The translations under genes and the position numbers were made by a program. The notes under the pieces are model-generated. The model made no database searches, had not been told where the DNA came from, and worked only from the letters and a program-made list of their open reading frames with translations. DNA of 64,000 bases from NCBI GenBank assembly GCA_008933705.1, contig WBUN01000006.1, forward strand, positions 62,001-126,000. The letters run 5' to 3'. Of this stretch, positions 61,388-64,000 are shown piece by piece (position 1 is the stretch's first letter; each line of letters starts with the position of its first letter). Origin of the DNA: Hyphomicrobiaceae bacterium (GTDB taxonomy: Bacteria > Pseudomonadota > Alphaproteobacteria > Rhizobiales > Hyphomicrobiaceae).

Positions 61388-64000
61388 ATGATGAAGCTTG
61401 ATAGCATGAGGAGCACGGCGCGCCCGCTGCGCTTCACAGTCGCCGGCTTGGATTGTCAGAATGAAATCCGCGCGCTTCGTGCGGCGGTGGGACCAATCGT
61501 CGGAGGCGACGACAAGCTGTCTTTCGACACGAAGGCGGGCCTTATGGAGGTAGCGGTCGGGGATACTACCCTGGTTACCGAAATAACCCGGGCGGTTGAT
61601 GCCACCGGAATGCGAGCGCACCTTCTGCCAGAGCGAGCGCCGCGGTCTACATCCGCGCTGCTTTTTCAGATCGCCGGGCTCGACTGCAAGAACGAGGTCG
61701 CCGCCCTCAAGCGTGGGATCGGTCCGCTTGTAGGGGGCGAGGATCGGCTGGCATTCGATATCGCGAAACGGTTGATGACGGTCGCGCCGCAAAGCCAAGC
61801 GACAATCCAAGACATCGTTCGGGCCGTTGCGCCGACCGGCATGCGTGCCTCGCTTGTTGGAGGTGGCGTGGACGAGGCGGCGCTCTACCGTGTCCACGGA
61901 CTCGACTGCAAGAACGAGGTGGCGGCCCTGACGCGGGAGCTGGCGCCGCTCGTGGGAGAGGACAATCTCGCGTTTGACACAGAACGCGGCATTATGACGG
62001 TGGCGCCTCAGAAGCCGGTCGTCGCTGATGTGATCAAGGACGCCGTGGCCCGAGCGGGTATGCGCGCGGAACCATGGGCGCCGCAAACCGCCTCGTCTGC
62101 GTTCGTCAACCCCACCTTCCAGCAGGAAGATTTGGCATGCGGTTGCGGCGCGGAGGTTCAGGAGGCCCTCAGCCCGCCGATCCCAACCCATTTGTCCGGG
62201 CAGATCGTTTTTCGCATTCATGGCATGGATTGTGCGGACGAAATCGCTGCTTTGAAGCGTGAGGTCGGGCCGCTGGTCGGCGAAGATAAGCTAGCCTTCG
62301 ATCTCCTCAACGGCCGCATGTCGATCGACGCAACACCGGATGCGGCGCTCCAAGCTCGTGTCGAGAAAGCTGTCGCTCGTGCGGGTCTTCGCGCCGAGCC
62401 TTGGACCGAAGGCAGTACCAGCGAAGCCGCACAGGCCGAAGAGCGCCGCAAGCGAACGCAGATGTGGCTGACAACCGCAAGCGGCGTGTTCACCGCGCTA
62501 GGTTTTGCGGTCCACGCCTGGCTTGGGGGCGGTGTCATCGCGGCTTTCGAGGCAGGCGAACATGCTTTGGGCTCGATTCCGTTGCCGAGCATGCTCCTTT
62601 ACGCGGTCGCGATACTTTGTGCCGCGCGCTACGTCGCGCCCAAGGCCTGGCTCGCGGCCAAGCGACTTCGTCCCGACATGAATCTGCTGATGATGGTTGC
62701 GGTCGCGGGCGCGATCGGCATCGGCGCCTGGTTCGAGGCCGCTACTGTTTCGTTCTTTTTTGCGTTGGCGCTGGCTCTCGAGGCCTGGAGTCTTGGTCGC
62801 GCGCGCCGGGCGGTTGCCGCGCTCATGGAACTCGCGCCGCCCACAGCGCGTGTCAAGCTCGAAGACGGTTCCGAGCGCGACGTCCCCGCGGCCCTGGTTC
62901 GTGTCGGCGCGCGTATCATCGTCCGGCCAGGAGACAAGGTGCCGCTCGACGGGAGGGTTGTCATCGGCGAGAGCGAGGTCAACCAAGCACCCATCACCGG
63001 TGAAAGCGTCCCCGTATTTAAGGCAGAGGGCGACGAAGTGTTTGCCGGGACCATCAATGGCGAGGGGGCGATTGAGGTCGTGACTACCAAGGCGGCGAAC
63101 GACACGACACTCGCCCAGATCATCCGCATGGTCGGGTCGGCGCAGAGCCGACGCGCGCCCAGTGAGCAATGGGTGGAGAAGTTCGCGCGCGTCTACACGC
63201 CCGTCGTCATGGGTCTCGCCATTGCGATCTTCCTCGCTCCGCCATTGCTCTTGGCGGGCGCCTGGGACGTCTGGTTCTACCGGGCTCTCGTGCTCCTCGT
63301 GATCGCTTGCCCCTGCGCGCTCGTGATTTCGACGCCTGTGACGATCGTGGCGGCACTCGCCGGCGCGGCCAAGCAGGGCGTGCTGGTGAAGGGCGGCACA
63401 CACCTCGAAACACCTGCGCACCTCAAGGCAATTGCCATGGACAAGACGGGCACACTCACCGAAGGGCGGCCGCAGGTCGTCGAGATCGTGCCTCTTGGAT
63501 CCCGCAGTGAAACGGAGCTTCTCGGCTTGGCGGCGGCGCTGGAGGCGCGCAGCGGGCACCCGATCGCTCGCGCCATCTTGGCGAAAGCCGCTGAGCTGAA
63601 GATTGCCGCCGAACCTGCCGAGGGTGTCCAAGCCATCACCGGCCGGGGCGTCACTGGTCGGGTAGCCGGCCGCGAGATGTGGCTCGGCTCGCGCCGCTAC
63701 ATCGAGGAGCGGGTCAACTCACCTGAGGTTCTGCAGCGAGCCGATGAACTTTCGAGCGCGGGTCGCACCATCGTTGCGGTCGGAGACGGTCAGGACGTTT
63801 GGGGACTTTTCGCCGTTGCCGATGCGGTCCGGCCGGAAGCGAAGGACATTGTCACGGCCCTTCACCGCGCCGGGGTCGAGCACGTTGTGATGCTCACTGG
63901 GGACAACCGCGCGACGGCAGAGGCGATTGCGAAGCAGACGGGCATCGACGAGGTCCGGGCGGAACTTCTGCCCGGCGACAAGGTGGCAGCGGTCGAGGAT
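61388..64000 (+). CDS. cadA: CadA/ZntA-type heavy-metal P1B-ATPase with four N-terminal HMA-like repeats (3' partial)
   Basis: At least 871 residues, open at the window edge. Four tandem HMA-like domains begin at about residues 20, 97, 171 and 278, with binding loops GLDCQNE, GLDCKNE, GLDCKNE and GMDCADE. Each has one Cys followed by Glu instead of GMDCxxC. A short Cys pair (ACGCG) lies between repeats 3 and 4. The ATPase core has PITGESVPV, CPC in IACPCALV (Cys 641), DKTG at 685, SGHPIA and MLTGDNR. This is a P1B-2 Zn/Cd/Pb exporter. GAAGGGATAG precedes the ATG pair; ATG 61391 is equivalent. It has its own MerR-type promoter. Confidence 0.92.
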   Translation, partial: MMKLDSMRSTARPLRFTVAGLDCQNEIRALRAAVGPIVGGDDKLSFDTKAGLMEVAVGDTTLVTEITRAVDATGMRAHLLPERAPRSTSALLFQIAGLDCKNEVAALKRGIGPLVGGEDRLAFDIAKRLMTVAPQSQATIQDIVRAVAPTGMRASLVGGGVDEAALYRVHGLDCKNEVAALTRELAPLVGEDNLAFDTERGIMTVAPQKPVVADVIKDAVARAGMRAEPWAPQTASSAFVNPTFQQEDLACGCGAEVQEALSPPIPTHLSGQIVFRIHGMDCADEIAALKREVGPLVGEDKLAFDLLNGRMSIDATPDAALQARVEKAVARAGLRAEPWTEGSTSEAAQAEERRKRTQMWLTTASGVFTALGFAVHAWLGGGVIAAFEAGEHALGSIPLPSMLLYAVAILCAARYVAPKAWLAAKRLRPDMNLLMMVAVAGAIGIGAWFEAATVSFFFALALALEAWSLGRARRAVAALMELAPPTARVKLEDGSERDVPAALVRVGARIIVRPGDKVPLDGRVVIGESEVNQAPITGESVPVFKAEGDEVFAGTINGEGAIEVVTTKAANDTTLAQIIRMVGSAQSRRAPSEQWVEKFARVYTPVVMGLAIAIFLAPPLLLAGAWDVWFYRALVLLVIACPCALVISTPVTIVAALAGAAKQGVLVKGGTHLETPAHLKAIAMDKTGTLTEGRPQVVEIVPLGSRSETELLGLAAALEARSGHPIARAILAKAAELKIAAEPAEGVQAITGRGVTGRVAGREMWLGSRRYIEERVNSPEVLQRADELSSAGRTIVAVGDGQDVWGLFAVADAVRPEAKDIVTALHRAGVEHVVMLTGDNRATAEAIAKQTGIDEVRAELLPGDKVAAVED

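Overview
This 64 kb window has high GC content and looks like chromosome from an alphaproteobacterium, most likely of the order Hyphomicrobiales (Rhizobiales). The evidence is a rhizobial-type porin that keeps its ADLGG mature N-terminus, several FixK/FnrN-type regulators with TTGAY-N4-RTCAA boxes, phasins, and a BigR/SqrR-type sulfide regulator. No rRNA, tRNA, CRISPR array or complete insertion sequence was seen.

Positions 1-34.3 kb look like native chromosome. In order they hold a PCuAC copper chaperone (5' cut by the window), a benzoylformate-decarboxylase-like ThDP enzyme, a phasin, a Crp-type regulator, and an unusual oxidative operon (cytochrome P450, a 685-residue membrane protein of unknown family, a Dyp peroxidase). 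Next come a zinc-ribbon/nucleotide-cyclase/AAA/TPR signalling protein, an orphan CoxL-type molybdoenzyme subunit, an MBL hydrolase, UspA, a second phasin, and an Mla-type lipid transport operon (mlaE-mlaF-mlaD). A low-oxygen and stress set follows: cytochrome c, FixK-like regulator, LOG protein, CBS-BON protein, Hat-family protein, orphan cytochrome oxidase subunit I and two FnrN-type regulators. At least eight FixK/FNR boxes lie in front of these genes and probably tie them into one low-oxygen regulon. A membrane-embedded spermidine-synthase-like protein closes the region.

A tyrosine recombinase (about 34.4-35.7 kb) with a near-identical direct repeat at its end marks the likely left border of an integrated island; a porin follows it. 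From about 38.2 kb to the right edge the DNA is a heavy-metal island of pbr/cad/czc type. It holds an FTR1-cytochrome c permease (PbrT-like), a methyltransferase, LspA (PbrC-like), a PbrR/CadR-type MerR regulator, a dihydrolipoyl-dehydrogenase-like flavoprotein, CzcCBA, a sulfide-oxidation set (SQR-like, persulfide dioxygenase, BigR-like, rhodanese fragment), a CDF exporter and a CadA/ZntA-type P-type ATPase (3' cut by the window). The island is scarred: nadE has lost its middle, merR and an adenylate-forming-ligase gene have been partly duplicated and broken, and an AbiEi-type fragment remains.

The most notable feature is a repeated MerR operator, CTGTAG-N3-CTACAG, found ten times between 38.27 and 61.31 kb. 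In most copies it sits in the 19-bp spacer of a promoter, as expected for CadR/PbrR. It precedes the exporters but also genes not usually linked to metal resistance: a CYP152 fatty-acid peroxygenase, a MAPEG protein, a DUF4336 protein, an F390-synthetase/PaaK-like ligase, a methyltransferase and a lipoamide-dehydrogenase-like flavoprotein. This points to a metal-inducible enzymatic programme, perhaps of lipid or small-molecule chemistry, alongside metal export.
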